Below, piece by piece: positions 49,895 through 61,878 of a stretch of 64,000 nucleotides of DNA (position 1 is its first letter; the number at the start of each line of letters is the position of its first letter). Source of the stretch: Cellulomonas sp. KRMCY2 (GTDB lineage Bacteria > Actinomycetota > Actinomycetes > Actinomycetales > Cellulomonadaceae); contig NZ_JAGF01000001.1 in assembly GCF_000526515.1 (NCBI RefSeq), positions 3,038,001-3,102,000 on the forward strand, given 5' to 3'. The position numbers were made by a program, and so were the translations under genes. Under the pieces are notes generated by a model, which ran no database searches, was not told the DNA's origin, and was given only the letters and a program-made list of their open reading frames with translations.

Positions 49895-50464
49895 TCAGCC
49901 GAGAGTGCAGCTCCCCGCGCCGAGTGCGCGGAGGCGGTTGTCGAGATGGTCGACGAGCGCGCCGGCCCCGTCGAGCGCCTCGAGGAACTCGCTGAGGAGC
50001 GGTTCGGCAAGGAAGGCCTGCGGATCCATCTGCACAACGATGTCGACGACGTGCAGGTACGCCGCGTCAACCGTGTCGGCATCGCTGAACAGCTGCTTCA
50101 CTGCGGCGGCATCCCGAGCAGGCAACTCCAGGCTCCGCAGCTGTCCGACGAGCTCTCGCTGAGCGTCCGCCGTGTCTTCAAGGGCGCGTGCCACTACCTC
50201 GGTGTCCACCACTGTGGGATCGCCGAGTGCCCAGTCCATGGCGTCGATGGCCTCCCTGTACCGGTGGGTGAGGTCGCCTCGGGTGATGTCGCACTGTGCG
50301 GAGGCTTCCCGCGCCCAGTCGTCGAGGGTGCGTGGGGCGGGCCGGTCCTGGAGGGCGAGCACGGTCGTGACGACGCCGGCGACCAGTGCCACGAGGGTCC
50401 CTGCCACGGTCAGGGTCGTCCGCATGACGCCCCACCCCGTCTTCGGTTGGTCGGTTGTCGTCAT
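49895..50464 (-). CDS. Membrane-anchored hypothetical protein
   Basis: The 189-residue protein has one membrane helix near the N-terminus (about residues 17-38, LTVAGTLVALVAGVVTTVLAL), so most of the chain is probably outside the cell. The rest is helical, with DDWAREASAQCDITRGDLTHR, many acidic residues and two cysteines (in QCD and near the C-terminal GSCTLG) that could form a disulfide. No family is recognised. It is transcribed opposite to the genes on both sides and marks the right border of the accessory block before mnmA. The ATG at 50464 follows no strong Shine-Dalgarno. Confidence 0.75.
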   Translation of the reverse strand: MTTTDQPKTGWGVMRTTLTVAGTLVALVAGVVTTVLALQDRPAPRTLDDWAREASAQCDITRGDLTHRYREAIDAMDWALGDPTVVDTEVVARALEDTADAQRELVGQLRSLELPARDAAAVKQLFSDADTVDAAYLHVVDIVVQMDPQAFLAEPLLSEFLEALDGAGALVDHLDNRLRALGAGSCTLG

Positions 50465-50638
50465 GTCGAACCCCCTGGGTAGGCACCTGCTGCGAGGCCA
50501 GCGCTACCCGACAATTCTGACACCGGGACGGCGTCCGTGACCGGCGAATCCGCTCCTTGGGTCGCGCGGCAGGCGGGCTGACGGGCCGGGCGCCCACGGT
50601 CCCGCAACCCACCCGTCACCCGTCGAGCGACCGCCACG

Positions 50639-50644
50639 TACCCT
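50639..50644 (+). promoter_or_regulatory. Candidate -10 box for leaderless mnmA
   Basis: TACCCT ends six bases before the mnmA ATG and there is no Shine-Dalgarno. This is the expected spacing for a leaderless actinobacterial transcript. The -35 region is not conserved, which is common in such promoters. Confidence 0.45.
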
Positions 50645-50650
50645 TGCCCC

Positions 50651-51751
50651 ATGCGTGTGCTGGCAGCCCTCTCCGGGGGCGTGGACTCCGCTGTGGCCGC
50701 CGCCCGTGCGGTCGACGCGGGGCACGACGTCGTCGGCGTGCACATGGCCCTGTCGCGCAACCGTCAGGAGTACCGGACCGGCTCGCGCGGCTGCTGCTCG
50801 ATCGAGGACGCCGGTGATGCGCGCCGCGCCGCGGACGTGCTCGGCATCCCCTACTACGTGTGGGACCTGTCCGAGAAGTTCGAGCAGACAGTGGTCGCGG
50901 ACTTCCTGGCCGAGTACGAGGCCGGCCGCACCCCCAACCCGTGCGTCCGCTGCAACGAGCACATCAAGTTCGAGGCGCTCCTGGACAAGGGTGTCGCGCT
51001 CGGCTTCGACGCCGTCTGCACCGGCCACTACGCCCGCATCGAGCTGCACGAGGACGGCACCCGCGAGCTGCACCGGGCCGTCGACCTGGCCAAGGACCAG
51101 TCCTACGTGCTGGCGGTGATGGGCCCGGACCGGCTCGCCCGCGCCATGTTCCCGCTCGGCGAGGTCGCCTCGAAGGACGACGTCCGGGCGGAGGCGGCGG
51201 TGCGCGGCCTCGGGGTCTCGGCCAAGCCGGACTCCTACGACATCTGCTTCGTGGCCGACGGCGACACCCAGGGGTTCCTGCACGAGCACCTCGGGATCCG
51301 GCCCGGTGAGGTGCTCGACACCGACGGGAACGTGGTCGGGCGGCACGAGGGCGCCTACGCGTTCACGGTCGGCCAACGGAAGGGTCTGGCCCTCGGCCGG
51401 CCGGCTCCGGACGGCCGTCCGCGCTACGTCCTGGACGTGCAGCCGGTTACCAACACGGTCGTCGTCGGGCCCGCCGAGCTGCTCACGGTGACCGGCATCG
51501 CCGCCGACCAGGCCGTGTGGTTCGTGTCGCCCGAGCCGGGCGCGTGGTTCGACTGCGCCGTGCAGGTCCGCGCCCACGGCGCACCCGTCCCGGGTCGCGC
51601 GACGGCCACCATCGACGACGCCGGGAAGCCTTCCGGCGTCGTGATCCAGCTGCACGAGGGTCTGCGGGGCGTCGCCCCGGGCCAGTCCGTCGTGCTCTAC
51701 GACGGGACGCGCGTGCTCGGCCAGGCGACTGTGGGGTCCACGACACGATGA
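50651..51751 (+). CDS. mnmA: tRNA-specific 2-thiouridylase
   Basis: The 366-residue enzyme inserts sulfur at C2 of the wobble uridine of tRNAs for Lys, Glu and Gln, using ATP and a persulfide. The PP-loop [12 protein letters not shown] is at residues 6-17, and the two active-site cysteines lie in [12 protein letters not shown] and [11 protein letters not shown]. The HYARIELH and [10 protein letters not shown] segments complete the family pattern. The sulfur donor is probably the cysteine desulfurase at 42253. The gene is followed by a MetE-like gene after seven bases, as in other actinobacteria. Confidence 0.96.
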   Translation: MRVLAALSGGVDSAVAAARAVDAGHDVVGVHMALSRNRQEYRTGSRGCCSIEDAGDARRAADVLGIPYYVWDLSEKFEQTVVADFLAEYEAGRTPNPCVRCNEHIKFEALLDKGVALGFDAVCTGHYARIELHEDGTRELHRAVDLAKDQSYVLAVMGPDRLARAMFPLGEVASKDDVRAEAAVRGLGVSAKPDSYDICFVADGDTQGFLHEHLGIRPGEVLDTDGNVVGRHEGAYAFTVGQRKGLALGRPAPDGRPRYVLDVQPVTNTVVVGPAELLTVTGIAADQAVWFVSPEPGAWFDCAVQVRAHGAPVPGRATATIDDAGKPSGVVIQLHEGLRGVAPGQSVVLYDGTRVLGQATVGSTTR

Positions 51752-51758
51752 GCGACCG

Positions 51759-52790
51759 ATGACCGGGGCCGGCGTGCTCGGACCCCTGCCGGGCACCAAC
51801 GTGCTCGAGGCCCAGCGCACGATGTTCGGCGACCTCAGCGACCTGCCCGAGGGCGTCCTGGGCATGCCGTCCCTCGTCCAGCTGCCGCAGCGCGGCCCGG
51901 GCGGGGACTCGGTCGCACGCACCGCGGCGCTGCTCACCGAGATGCCGGTCGAGCTCGGGACGCACGGCTGGAAGCTCGCCGACCGGCCGGGGCGCGACCT
52001 CGAGCGCAGCCGCGCCATGCTCCGCGAGGACGTCGACACCCTCGCGATCACCGGCCACGACTGGACCGGGCCGCTCGTCGTGGCGATCCGCGGCCCGTGG
52101 ACGCTCGCGGCGATCCTCTACCTGGCCCGCGGCGACCGGGTGCTCAGCGACCAGGGCGCCGTGCGCGAGCTGGTGTCCTCGCTCGCCGACGGGCTGGGCG
52201 TCTACCTCGCAGCCGTCCGGGCCTCCGTCCCGGGTGCGGAGATCACCGTCGTGCTGCGCGAGCCGATGCTGCCCGACGTCCTCGGCGGGGCGGTCGCGAG
52301 CTTCGCGGGCAACGGACGGCTCCGGACGGTCCGTGGTGAGGACGCCGCCGTCGCCCTGGGCGAGGTCGTCGCCGCCGCCCGGGCGGGCGGCGCGCACAGC
52401 GTCGTGGCGCACGGCGGGGCGCGGTTCGCGTCGCGCTCCCTGCGGACCCTCGCGGCGAGCGGGGCGGACGCCGTCGGGGTGGACGCCGTCGCGGTGCGCG
52501 GACCGCAGTGGGACCAGGTGGCCGAGCTCGTCGAGGGCGGGCAGCGGATCTGGTTCGGGCTGCCGCAGGACCGGCAGGGCAAGCCTGCGGACGTCGTCGC
52601 CCTCGCCGATCTGGTCTCCCGGCCGTGGACGGCCGTCGGCCTTCCGGCGAAGGGGCTCGACGACGTCGTCGTGCACGTCGAGACGTCCCGGAGCGTGGCC
52701 GGGGGAGACCTCGTGCTGCGCAAGCTGCAGGCCGTCCGGACGGCCATGGCGGCAACCGTGCGGGTCGCCGCCGAGCTCGCCGAGCGGGCC

Positions 52791-52802
<12 letters not shown>
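51759..52802 (+). CDS. MetE C-terminal-domain-like protein lacking cysteines
   Basis: The 347-residue protein resembles the C-terminal barrel of cobalamin-independent methionine synthase and is often labelled methionine synthase, with SLVQLPQRGPGGDSVARTAAL at its N-terminus and TVVLREPMLPDVL inside. The real enzyme needs a zinc site made of His, Glu and two Cys, but this protein contains no cysteine at all, so methyl transfer by that mechanism is not possible. A homolog sits at the same place between mnmA and ligA in mycobacteria, so the gene is conserved for some other role. The ATG lies seven bases after mnmA. Confidence 0.85.
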
Positions 52803-55209
<2,407 letters not shown>

Positions 55210-55242
55210 TGCTGCTCACCGGCCGACCTCGGAGGACAATGG

Positions 55243-55752
55243 GTGTCCATGACGATCATCGTGCGTCCCGTCGAGCCAGGCGACCTGATCCGGGTCGGAG
55301 AGCTGACTGCCCATGCCTACCTCGCGGACGGCCTGATCAGCGAGCAGGACGACTACTTCCAGGAGCTGCGGGACGCGCGGCGCCGGGCCGACGAGGCGAA
55401 GGTTCTGGTCGCGGTCGAGGACGAGCACGTCGTCGGCACCATCACCCTCGCCGGCCACGGCTCGCCGTACGCGGAGATCGCCGGACCGGGTGAGCTCGAG
55501 ATCAGGATGCTCGCCGTCGACCCGGCCTTCCGGGGCAAGGGGGTCGGTGAGAAGCTCGTCCGGGCGGGCCTCGCGCTCGGTCTCGCCGAGGGCGCCCGGT
55601 CGATCATCCTGTCGACCATGCCGGGGATGCGCACGGCACGGCGGATGTACGAGCGGATCGGGCTGTACCGGGCCGCCGAACGGGACTGGCCGATCGGCGG
55701 CCAGACGATGCTCGTGTTCTCCACGAGCCGCGGTCCGACCGACGACGACTGA
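55243..55752 (+). CDS. GNAT-family N-acetyltransferase
   Basis: The 169-residue protein is a single GNAT domain. The acetyl-CoA motif is LAVDPAFRGKGVGEKLV (about residues 90-106) and the C-terminal part has ARRMYERIGLYRA, the usual ending of motif B. The substrate is unknown. The GTG at 55243 lies seven bases after GGAGG, a perfect ribosome-binding site; the ATG two codons later is less well placed. It follows ligA after 33 bases, is on the same strand and may be read from the same transcript. Confidence 0.9.
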   Translation: MSMTIIVRPVEPGDLIRVGELTAHAYLADGLISEQDDYFQELRDARRRADEAKVLVAVEDEHVVGTITLAGHGSPYAEIAGPGELEIRMLAVDPAFRGKGVGEKLVRAGLALGLAEGARSIILSTMPGMRTARRMYERIGLYRAAERDWPIGGQTMLVFSTSRGPTDDD

Positions 55753-55841
55753 CCGCTGGCTGACCGCCGACCGACACCGACGGACGACCGTCCCTCGGCG
55801 GCCGGTGTGGCGCCGGGCGACGACGGGCGCAGACTGGGGGC

Positions 55842-56291
55842 ATGATCTCCCAGCACCTGGCCGAGGCACTGCGTGACGCAGGGGTCCGGTGGCAGCCCGC
55901 CGCCGGCGACCGATTCGTCATCCCGCAACCGGAGCTCGCCGGCGAGCTCTTCACGTTGAGCGAGATGACCATCGAGGCGCGGGACTACCCGACCGGCACG
56001 ATCCTCGGCTTCAACGGCACCACGGAGTGGGCGATGGACTCCGTCGCGCAGGACGACACCCTGTGGATGCCACGCGAGGACCAGCTCCGCGAGCTCCTGG
56101 GCGGCGCCTTCATCGGCCTGACCCGTTCCGCCGTCGACCCGCTCGACGGCGACGAGGCCGTCCGGTACACCGTGACCCTGCAGACGCCCTCGGGCGGGGT
56201 CACGGAGCACGTCGCACAGGCGGCAGCCGACGCCTACGCCCTCGCGGTGCTCGCCCTGGTCGACCTGGCGGTGGGGGAGCGCAGCACCTGA
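55842..56291 (+). CDS. Small conserved actinobacterial protein of unknown function
   Basis: The 149-residue protein has no signal peptide or membrane helix. Its core FTLSEMTIEARDYPTGTILGFNGTTEWAMDSV and WMPREDQLRELLGGAF are conserved in a family that is often mislabelled pilus assembly protein CpaE. I see no Walker motif that would support this name. The even mix of beta-strands and short helices suggests a small alpha/beta fold. CAGACT ends six bases before the ATG and could be a weak -10 for a leaderless message. It converges with the response-regulator gene, eight bases away. Confidence 0.8.
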   Translation: MISQHLAEALRDAGVRWQPAAGDRFVIPQPELAGELFTLSEMTIEARDYPTGTILGFNGTTEWAMDSVAQDDTLWMPREDQLRELLGGAFIGLTRSAVDPLDGDEAVRYTVTLQTPSGGVTEHVAQAAADAYALAVLALVDLAVGERST

Positions 56292-56298
56292 GGGCCGG

Positions 56299-56952
56299 CT
56301 ACGACCCCACGCCGCGCAGCCAGGCCAGGACAGCCAGCACGCGACGGTGGTGCCCCTGCGACGGCGGCAGGCCCAGCTTGGCGAAGACGTTGCCGACATG
56401 CTTCTCGACGGCGCCAGGACTGACGACGAGCGCGGTGGCGATCGCGGCGTTGGACCGTCCCTCGGCCATCAGCGCCAGCACCTCGCGCTCGCGCGGCGTG
56501 AGCGTCCCCAGCGGATCGACCGCGAGCCGGCCGACGAGCAGCTGGGCGACCACCTCGGGGTCCAGGGCCGAGCCACCCGCCGCGACCCGCGTGAGGGCGT
56601 CGTCGAGGGCCTCGAGATCCTGGACCCGATCCTTGAGCAGGTAGCCGACGCCACCGCGCCCGTCGGCGAGCAGGTCACGGGCGTAGGACCCCTCGACGTA
56701 CTGCGAGAGCACCAGCACACCGAGGCCCGGAACCGCCTGCCGGGCCTGGACCGCTGCGCGCAGCCCGTCGTCGGTGAAGGTCGGTGGCATGCGCACGTCG
56801 ATCACGGCGACGTCGGGCCGGTGCTCCACGACGGCCGGCACGATCGCGTCGGCGTGGTCCACCGCCGCGACGACCGCGTGGCCGGCCTCCTGAAGCAGCC
56901 GGACGAGCCCTTCCCTGAGCAGGACCGAGTCCTCCGCGAGCACGATGCGCAT
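56299..56952 (-). CDS. LuxR-family response regulator
   Basis: The 217-residue protein has an N-terminal receiver domain (MRIVLAEDSVLLREGL, phosphorylated Asp near residue 52 in VAVIDVRMPP) and a C-terminal LuxR helix-turn-helix (LTPREREVLALMAEGRSNAAIATALVVSPGAVEKH). It is the DNA-binding partner of the histidine kinase at 57041-58363 on the same strand. ATG at 56952 is chosen because the receiver fold begins there; a GTG at 56958 would add two residues. The genes it controls cannot be told from this window. Confidence 0.93.
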   Translation of the reverse strand: MRIVLAEDSVLLREGLVRLLQEAGHAVVAAVDHADAIVPAVVEHRPDVAVIDVRMPPTFTDDGLRAAVQARQAVPGLGVLVLSQYVEGSYARDLLADGRGGVGYLLKDRVQDLEALDDALTRVAAGGSALDPEVVAQLLVGRLAVDPLGTLTPREREVLALMAEGRSNAAIATALVVSPGAVEKHVGNVFAKLGLPPSQGHHRRVLAVLAWLRGVGS

Positions 56953-56990
56953 GGGCACACTATGGCGGTCCCCGGGGACGCGCCGCCGCG

Positions 56991-57050
56991 GGCGCGACGG
57001 TCGGGTCGCGTGCGCGACGGTCGGGTCGCGTGCGCGACGGTCAGGTCAGG
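56991..57050. repeat. 20-bp tandem repeat between the kinase and response-regulator genes
   Basis: Three consecutive 20-bp units (GCGCGACGGTCGGGTCGCG with a leading G or T) begin at 56991, 57011 and 57031; the third is degenerate and contains the kinase stop codon. Each unit holds the inverted repeat CGCGAC/GTCGCG, so the mRNA can form a stem per unit. It probably modulates how much regulator is made relative to kinase. Confidence 0.75.
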
Positions 57051-58363
57051 GGCAGCTCGGCCACGACCGACGTCGGGCCCCCGACCGGGCTCACGAGGTC
57101 CAGCGTGCCGCCGAGTCCCGCGACCCGGTCGGCGAGGCCCGCCAGACCGTGCCCCTTGCCGAGCGCCGCGCCGCCGCGGCCGTCGTCGTGCACCTCGATG
57201 CGGAGCACCCCCGCGCCGGTCGGTAGATACCTGACCCGGACGGTCGCCGACGTCGCGGCGGCGTGCTTGGCGGTGTTGGCCAGAGCCTCGCTCGCGACGA
57301 AGTAGGCGGCGTTCTCGATCGCGGGCGTCGGGCGCTCGGCCGGCAGGTCGACCTCGACCGAGGTCGGCACGCTCGACCTGGCCGCGACAGCGGTCAGCGC
57401 GGCGGCAAGCCCACGGTCGGCCAGGATCGGTGGCGCGATCCCGCGGGACAGCGCCCGGAGCTCGGTGAGCGTCTCAGCGGCGAGGGCGCGCGCCCCGGCG
57501 AGCAGCTCCCGCGCAGCGGCCGGGTCGTCCTCGAGCGTCCGCTCTGCCGAGGACAGATCCATCCCGAGCCGGACCAGGCGCTGCTGGGGACCGTCGTGGA
57601 TGTCGCGCTCGAGACGCCGCAGGGACTGCGCCTCGGCGGCCGCCGCCGCTGACCGGCGCGCGTTGAGCTCGTCGACCTGGGCCGCCAGGGCCTGGCGCGA
57701 GGCGCCGGTGAGCAGGAGCCGTGCCCATCCCGCATGGGCGGCCACGCAGCTGCGCAGCACGGGGACGAGCGTCGCGGCGAAGAACAGGCCGATCAGGAGG
57801 TTCAGGGCGGAGTCGCTGAGCGGCAGGTCGAGCAGGTCGACCAGGGTCGTGCTCGTGTCGGGGCTCGGCAGCCAGCGCTCCCAGAACCAGTAGGTCAGGC
57901 CGCCGAGGGCCCCGGCCCACCAGGTCACCGCGATGCTCCACGTCGCGACGGACAGCGGCAGGGCGCCGACGCCGTGCAGCACCGCGGCCCACCGGCGTGG
58001 GTCCCTGAGCACGCCGACCATGCGACGCAGCCCGGTGCCCTCCGGCGGCGCGTAGACCACAGGTTCCAGGGTGGTGCCGCGGGCGCCGAGCCGGGCTCGC
58101 TCGGCGCGCTCGAAGCCGACGGCGAGGGCGAGGGTCGCGACCGCCACCGGGATCCCGATCACGGTGACCAGGAGGCCCGCCGCGAGCGAGATCCCCGTGA
58201 TGAGCAGGGTGAACGACACGATGGCCACCGGCAGCGTCGCCAACAGGTAGGCGCTGTCCCGGCCCAGCTGCTGCAGGGCGGAAGGGTCGGCCGGGTCGGG
58301 GGAGGAGGCGGACGGGTCCGAGCCGGCGATGTCGTCGGCTCCGGGGTACGGGAGGTGGCTCAT
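57041..58363 (-). CDS. Sensor histidine kinase (HisKA_3 type)
   Basis: The 440-residue protein has four membrane helices in its first half (near residues 38-75, 120-150 and 180-200), forming a sensor domain with short loops. The phosphorylated histidine lies in ERDIHDGPQQRLVRLGMDL and the ATPase domain has SEALANTAKHA (N box) and VHDDGRGGA plus GHGLAGLADRV. This matches the NarL-type kinases that pair with LuxR regulators. The ATG at 58363 is preferred; the frame stays open upstream across the divergent gatC. The signal it senses is unknown. Confidence 0.92.
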   Translation of the reverse strand: MSHLPYPGADDIAGSDPSASSPDPADPSALQQLGRDSAYLLATLPVAIVSFTLLITGISLAAGLLVTVIGIPVAVATLALAVGFERAERARLGARGTTLEPVVYAPPEGTGLRRMVGVLRDPRRWAAVLHGVGALPLSVATWSIAVTWWAGALGGLTYWFWERWLPSPDTSTTLVDLLDLPLSDSALNLLIGLFFAATLVPVLRSCVAAHAGWARLLLTGASRQALAAQVDELNARRSAAAAAEAQSLRRLERDIHDGPQQRLVRLGMDLSSAERTLEDDPAAARELLAGARALAAETLTELRALSRGIAPPILADRGLAAALTAVAARSSVPTSVEVDLPAERPTPAIENAAYFVASEALANTAKHAAATSATVRVRYLPTGAGVLRIEVHDDGRGGAALGKGHGLAGLADRVAGLGGTLDLVSPVGGPTSVVAELPLT

Positions 58364-58444
58364 GACTCGATCCTGGTGACGGCGGCGCGTCCGCACGATC
58401 CTGCTGCCTGGCCGGTCCAGGGTAGGGCTCACCCCACCCCCCAC

Positions 58445-58450
58445 TAGACT
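58445..58450 (+). promoter_or_regulatory. Candidate -10 box for leaderless gatC
   Basis: TAGACT ends seven bases before the gatC ATG at 58458 and no Shine-Dalgarno is present between them. This fits a leaderless transcript for the gatCAB operon, started in the short gap that separates it from the divergent kinase gene. Confidence 0.5.
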
Positions 58451-58457
58451 CGGCGCC

Positions 58458-58754
58458 ATGTCCACCATCTCCCGCGAGGAGGTCGCACGCCTTGCGGCCC
58501 TTGCCAGGATCGACCTGACCGATGCCGAGCTGACGCGCTTGGCCGGCGAGCTCGACGTGATCGTCGAGTCCGTCGCCCGGGTCAGCGAGATCGCCACCGC
58601 CGACGTGCCCGCCACGAGCCATCCGCTGCCGCTGACCAACGTCTACCGCGAGGACCTCGCCGAGGAGCCGCTGCCGGTCGCCGACGTGCTCGCCGGTGCG
58701 CCCGCGACCGAAGGCACCCGGTTCGCCGTGCCGCAGATCCTCGAGGAGGACTGA
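58458..58754 (+). CDS. gatC: Asp-tRNA(Asn)/Glu-tRNA(Gln) amidotransferase subunit C
   Basis: The 98-residue protein wraps around GatA and stabilises the GatCAB complex, which converts Glu-tRNA(Gln) to Gln-tRNA(Gln) or Asp-tRNA(Asn) to Asn-tRNA(Asn). The N-terminal [21 protein letters not shown] is the family signature, and the C-terminal [18 protein letters not shown] is typical. The stop overlaps the start of gatA (ATGA), so the subunits are translated together. It starts the gatCAB operon, divergent from the two-component genes. Confidence 0.96.
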   Translation: MSTISREEVARLAALARIDLTDAELTRLAGELDVIVESVARVSEIATADVPATSHPLPLTNVYREDLAEEPLPVADVLAGAPATEGTRFAVPQILEED

Positions 58755-60334
58755 TGACCGACAGCACCGGGCGCGCCCCGAGCGCCGACCTCACCCGCCG
58801 CACCGCGGCCGAGCTCGCGACGGCCCTGCGCTCCCGTGAGGTGAGCAGCGTGGAGGTCACGCAGGCCCACCTGGACCGGATCGCCGCGGTCGACGGCGCC
58901 GTGCACGCCTTCCTGCACATCGCGTCCGACGAGGCGCTGGCCACGGCCCGCGACGTCGACGCGCGTCGCGCGGCGGGCGAGGACCTGCACCCGCTCGCCG
59001 GGGTGCCGATCGCCGTCAAGGACATCGTCGTGACCAAGGGCCTGCCGACGACGGCGGGCTCCAAGATCCTGGAGGGCTGGATCCCGCCCTACGACGCGAC
59101 GATCGTCGAGCGCCTGCACGCCGCCGGGCTGCCGATCCTCGGCAAGACGAACATGGACGAGTTCGCGATGGGCTCGTCGACCGAGCACTCCGCGTACGGC
59201 AACACGCACAACCCGTGGGACCTGGACCGGATCCCCGGTGGCTCGGGCGGCGGCAGCGCAGCAGCCGTCGGTGCGTACGAGGCGCCGCTGGCGATCGGCA
59301 CCGACACCGGTGGCTCGATCCGTCAGCCGGCCGCCGTGACCGGGACCGTCGGGGTCAAGCCCACCTACGGCGGGGTCTCCCGGTACGGCCTCATCGCGCT
59401 CGCCTCGAGCCTCGACCAGGCGGGCCCGGTCACCCGGTCCGTGCTCGACTCCGCGCTGCTGCACGAGGTCATCGGTGGGCACGACCGACGCGACTCGACG
59501 TCGCTGCCGGACGCCCTGCCGGCGCTCGTCGAGGCGGCACGGACCGGCGCCGGCGGTGACCTCACCGGGGTGCGGGTCGGCGTCGTGCACGAGCTCAACG
59601 GCGAGGGCTACCAGGCCGGCGTGCGCGCGCGCTTCGAGGAGTCCCTGGACCTGCTCCGCAGCGCGGGCGCCGACGTCGTCGAGGTCTCGTGCCCGCACTT
59701 CACCTACGCCTTGGCGGCCTACTACCTGATCCTGCCGGCCGAGGCGTCGAGCAACCTCGCCAAGTTCGACGGCATGCGCTTCGGCCTGCGCGTCGAGCCG
59801 ACCGACGGACCGATCACCGCCGAGCACGTGATGGGTGCGACCCGTGGGCAGGGCTTCGGCGACGAGGTCAAGCGCCGCATCATCCTGGGCACCTACGCGC
59901 TGTCCGCCGGCTACTACGACGCCTACTACGGCAGTGCGCAGAAGGTCCGCACCCTGATCCAGCGGGACTTCGCGGCCGCCTTCGAGCAGGCCGACGTCCT
60001 GGTCTCGCCGACCGCACCGACCACCGCGTTCAGGCTCGGCGAGAAGCTCGACGACCCGCTCGCGATGTACCTCAACGACGTCGCGACCATCCCGGCGAAC
60101 CTCGCCGGCGTCCCCGGGATGTCCCTGCCGAGCGGCCTGTCGGACGACGGCCTGCCGGTCGGCTTCCAGATCCTGGCACCGGCGCGGGCCGACGACCGGC
60201 TCTACCGGGTCGGCGCCGCGCTCGAGATGCTGCTCGAGCGCCGCTGGGGCGGGCCGCTGCTGAGCCTGGCCCCCGAGCTTCCGACCGGTGTGCCGCTGAC
60301 CGGTGTGCCGCTGACCGAGGGGACGACCCGATGA
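58754..60334 (+). CDS. gatA: GatCAB amidotransferase subunit A (glutaminase)
   Basis: The 526-residue protein is the amidase subunit that releases ammonia from glutamine and passes it to GatB. The Ser-cisSer-Lys triad is visible: Lys in [12 protein letters not shown], cis-Ser in the Gly/Ser loop [11 protein letters not shown] and the nucleophile Ser in [10 protein letters not shown]. The C-terminal end contains a duplicated five-residue element ([10 protein letters not shown]) encoded by a 15-bp repeat, probably a recent local duplication without effect. Stop and start overlap with both neighbours, gatC and gatB. Confidence 0.97.
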   Translation: MTDSTGRAPSADLTRRTAAELATALRSREVSSVEVTQAHLDRIAAVDGAVHAFLHIASDEALATARDVDARRAAGEDLHPLAGVPIAVKDIVVTKGLPTTAGSKILEGWIPPYDATIVERLHAAGLPILGKTNMDEFAMGSSTEHSAYGNTHNPWDLDRIPGGSGGGSAAAVGAYEAPLAIGTDTGGSIRQPAAVTGTVGVKPTYGGVSRYGLIALASSLDQAGPVTRSVLDSALLHEVIGGHDRRDSTSLPDALPALVEAARTGAGGDLTGVRVGVVHELNGEGYQAGVRARFEESLDLLRSAGADVVEVSCPHFTYALAAYYLILPAEASSNLAKFDGMRFGLRVEPTDGPITAEHVMGATRGQGFGDEVKRRIILGTYALSAGYYDAYYGSAQKVRTLIQRDFAAAFEQADVLVSPTAPTTAFRLGEKLDDPLAMYLNDVATIPANLAGVPGMSLPSGLSDDGLPVGFQILAPARADDRLYRVGAALEMLLERRWGGPLLSLAPELPTGVPLTGVPLTEGTTR

Positions 60335-61842
60335 GCACCGTGACCACCCCCCTCGTCGACTACGACGACGCCGTCGCGCGCTACGACCCCGTCATCGGGA
60401 TCGAGGTGCACGTCGAGCTGGGCACCGTGAGCAAGATGTTCTGCACCGCGCCGACCGTGTTCGGTGCCGAGCCCAACACGCAGGTCTCGCCGGTGTCCCT
60501 CGGGCTGCCGGGCGCCCTGCCGGTGCTCAACCGGACCGCCGTCGAGTCCGCCATCAAGATCGGTCTCGCGCTCAACTGCCAGATCGCCGAGGTGTGCCGC
60601 TTCGCGCGGAAGAACTACTTCTACCCCGACGTCCCGAAGAACTTCCAGACCTCGCAGTACGACGAGCCGATCGCCTACGAGGGCTACCTGGACATCGAGC
60701 TCGACGACGGCACCGAGTTCCGCGTCGAGATCGAGCGCGCCCACATGGAGGAGGACGCCGGCAAGAACCTCCACGTGGGAGGGGCGACCGGCCGGATCCA
60801 CGGCGCGGAGTACTCGCTGGTCGACTACAACCGGGCCGGCATCCCGCTCGTGGAGATCGTCACCAAGCCGATCACCGGGGTGGGGGACCGCGCGCCGGAG
60901 ATCGCCCGCGCGTACGTGCTGGCGCTGCGGGACATCTTCCGCGCGCTCGAGGTCTCCGAGGCCAGGATGGAGCGCGGGAACGTCCGCGCCGACGTCAACG
61001 TGTCCCTGCGACCGACGTCGGAGTCCCCGCTGGGCACCAGGACCGAGACCAAGAACGTCAACAGCTTCCGCTCGGTCGAGCGCGCGGTCCGCTTCGAGAT
61101 CTCCCGGCAGGCCGGGATCCTCGACGCGGGCGGCAGCATCGTCCAGGAGACGCGGCACTGGCACGAGGACACCGGCGTGACCACGCCCGGGCGGATCAAG
61201 TCCGACGCCGACGACTACCGGTACTTCCCCGAGCCGGACCTGGTGCCGGTCGCACCGAGCCGTGAGTGGGTCGAGCAGATCCGTGCGACCCTGCCCGAGG
61301 CGCCGGCGCTCCGCCGTCGCCGGCTGCAGGTCGAGTGGGGCTACGCCGACGCCGAGATGCGCGACGTGGTCAACGCCGGCGCGATCGAGCTGATCGAGGC
61401 CACGATCGTCGCCGGTGCGGCGCCGGCCGCAGCCCGCAAGTGGTGGATGGGTGAGCTCGCCAGGACGGCGAACACCGACGGCATCGACCTCGCCGAGCTG
61501 CCGGTCACCCCCGAGCAGATCGGCGAGCTGCAGCGTCTGGTCGACTCCGGCCGGCTCAACGACAAGCTCGCCCGGCAGGTGCTCTCCGGGGTGCTCGCCG
61601 GCGAGGGTTCGCCCGAGCAGGTCGTCGTCGCGCGCGGCCTGGGCGTCGTCTCGGACGACGGTGCGCTGATCGCCGCCGTCGACGACGCACTGGCCGCGCA
61701 GCCGGACATCGCGGCGAAGGTGCGCGGCGGGAACCTCGGACCGATCGGCTCGATCATCGGTGCCGTCATGAAGGCGACCCGGGGGCAGGCCGACGCCGGT
61801 CGGGTCCGCGAGATCGTGCTCGAGCGGATCAGCCAGAGCTGA
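60331..61842 (+). CDS. gatB: GatCAB amidotransferase subunit B
   Basis: The 503-residue protein activates the misacylated tRNA with ATP and transfers the ammonia. The N-terminal part has [21 protein letters not shown], then [15 protein letters not shown] and the kinase-like core [21 protein letters not shown]; the C-terminal YqeY-like tail contains [12 protein letters not shown] and [12 protein letters not shown]. The ATG at 60331 overlaps the gatA stop (ATGA); the longer open frame upstream lies within gatA. The presence of GatCAB implies that the organism lacks a direct glutaminyl- or asparaginyl-tRNA route for at least one tRNA. Confidence 0.97.
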   Translation: MSTVTTPLVDYDDAVARYDPVIGIEVHVELGTVSKMFCTAPTVFGAEPNTQVSPVSLGLPGALPVLNRTAVESAIKIGLALNCQIAEVCRFARKNYFYPDVPKNFQTSQYDEPIAYEGYLDIELDDGTEFRVEIERAHMEEDAGKNLHVGGATGRIHGAEYSLVDYNRAGIPLVEIVTKPITGVGDRAPEIARAYVLALRDIFRALEVSEARMERGNVRADVNVSLRPTSESPLGTRTETKNVNSFRSVERAVRFEISRQAGILDAGGSIVQETRHWHEDTGVTTPGRIKSDADDYRYFPEPDLVPVAPSREWVEQIRATLPEAPALRRRRLQVEWGYADAEMRDVVNAGAIELIEATIVAGAAPAAARKWWMGELARTANTDGIDLAELPVTPEQIGELQRLVDSGRLNDKLARQVLSGVLAGEGSPEQVVVARGLGVVSDDGALIAAVDDALAAQPDIAAKVRGGNLGPIGSIIGAVMKATRGQADAGRVREIVLERISQS

Positions 61843-61878
61843 CCCGCGCAGGGGCCCGACCGACGACCGGAGGAACCG

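Noticed and set aside
49605-50162. Plus-strand frame of 185 codons after the GH5 gene
   Set aside because: It overlaps most of the minus-strand membrane-protein gene, has no ribosome-binding site and no conserved features.
43435-50650. Genomic island with integrase or att sites
   Set aside because: No integrase, transposase, tRNA gene or flanking direct repeat was seen; only the broken gene order supports an insertion.
55842-56291. Pilus assembly ATPase CpaE
   Set aside because: The name is used for similar proteins, but there is no Walker motif and 149 residues are too few for that ATPase.
60280-60330. Regulatory repeat at the gatA-gatB junction
   Set aside because: The 15-bp duplication lies in the gatA coding region and keeps the frame, so it is a simple peptide duplication.
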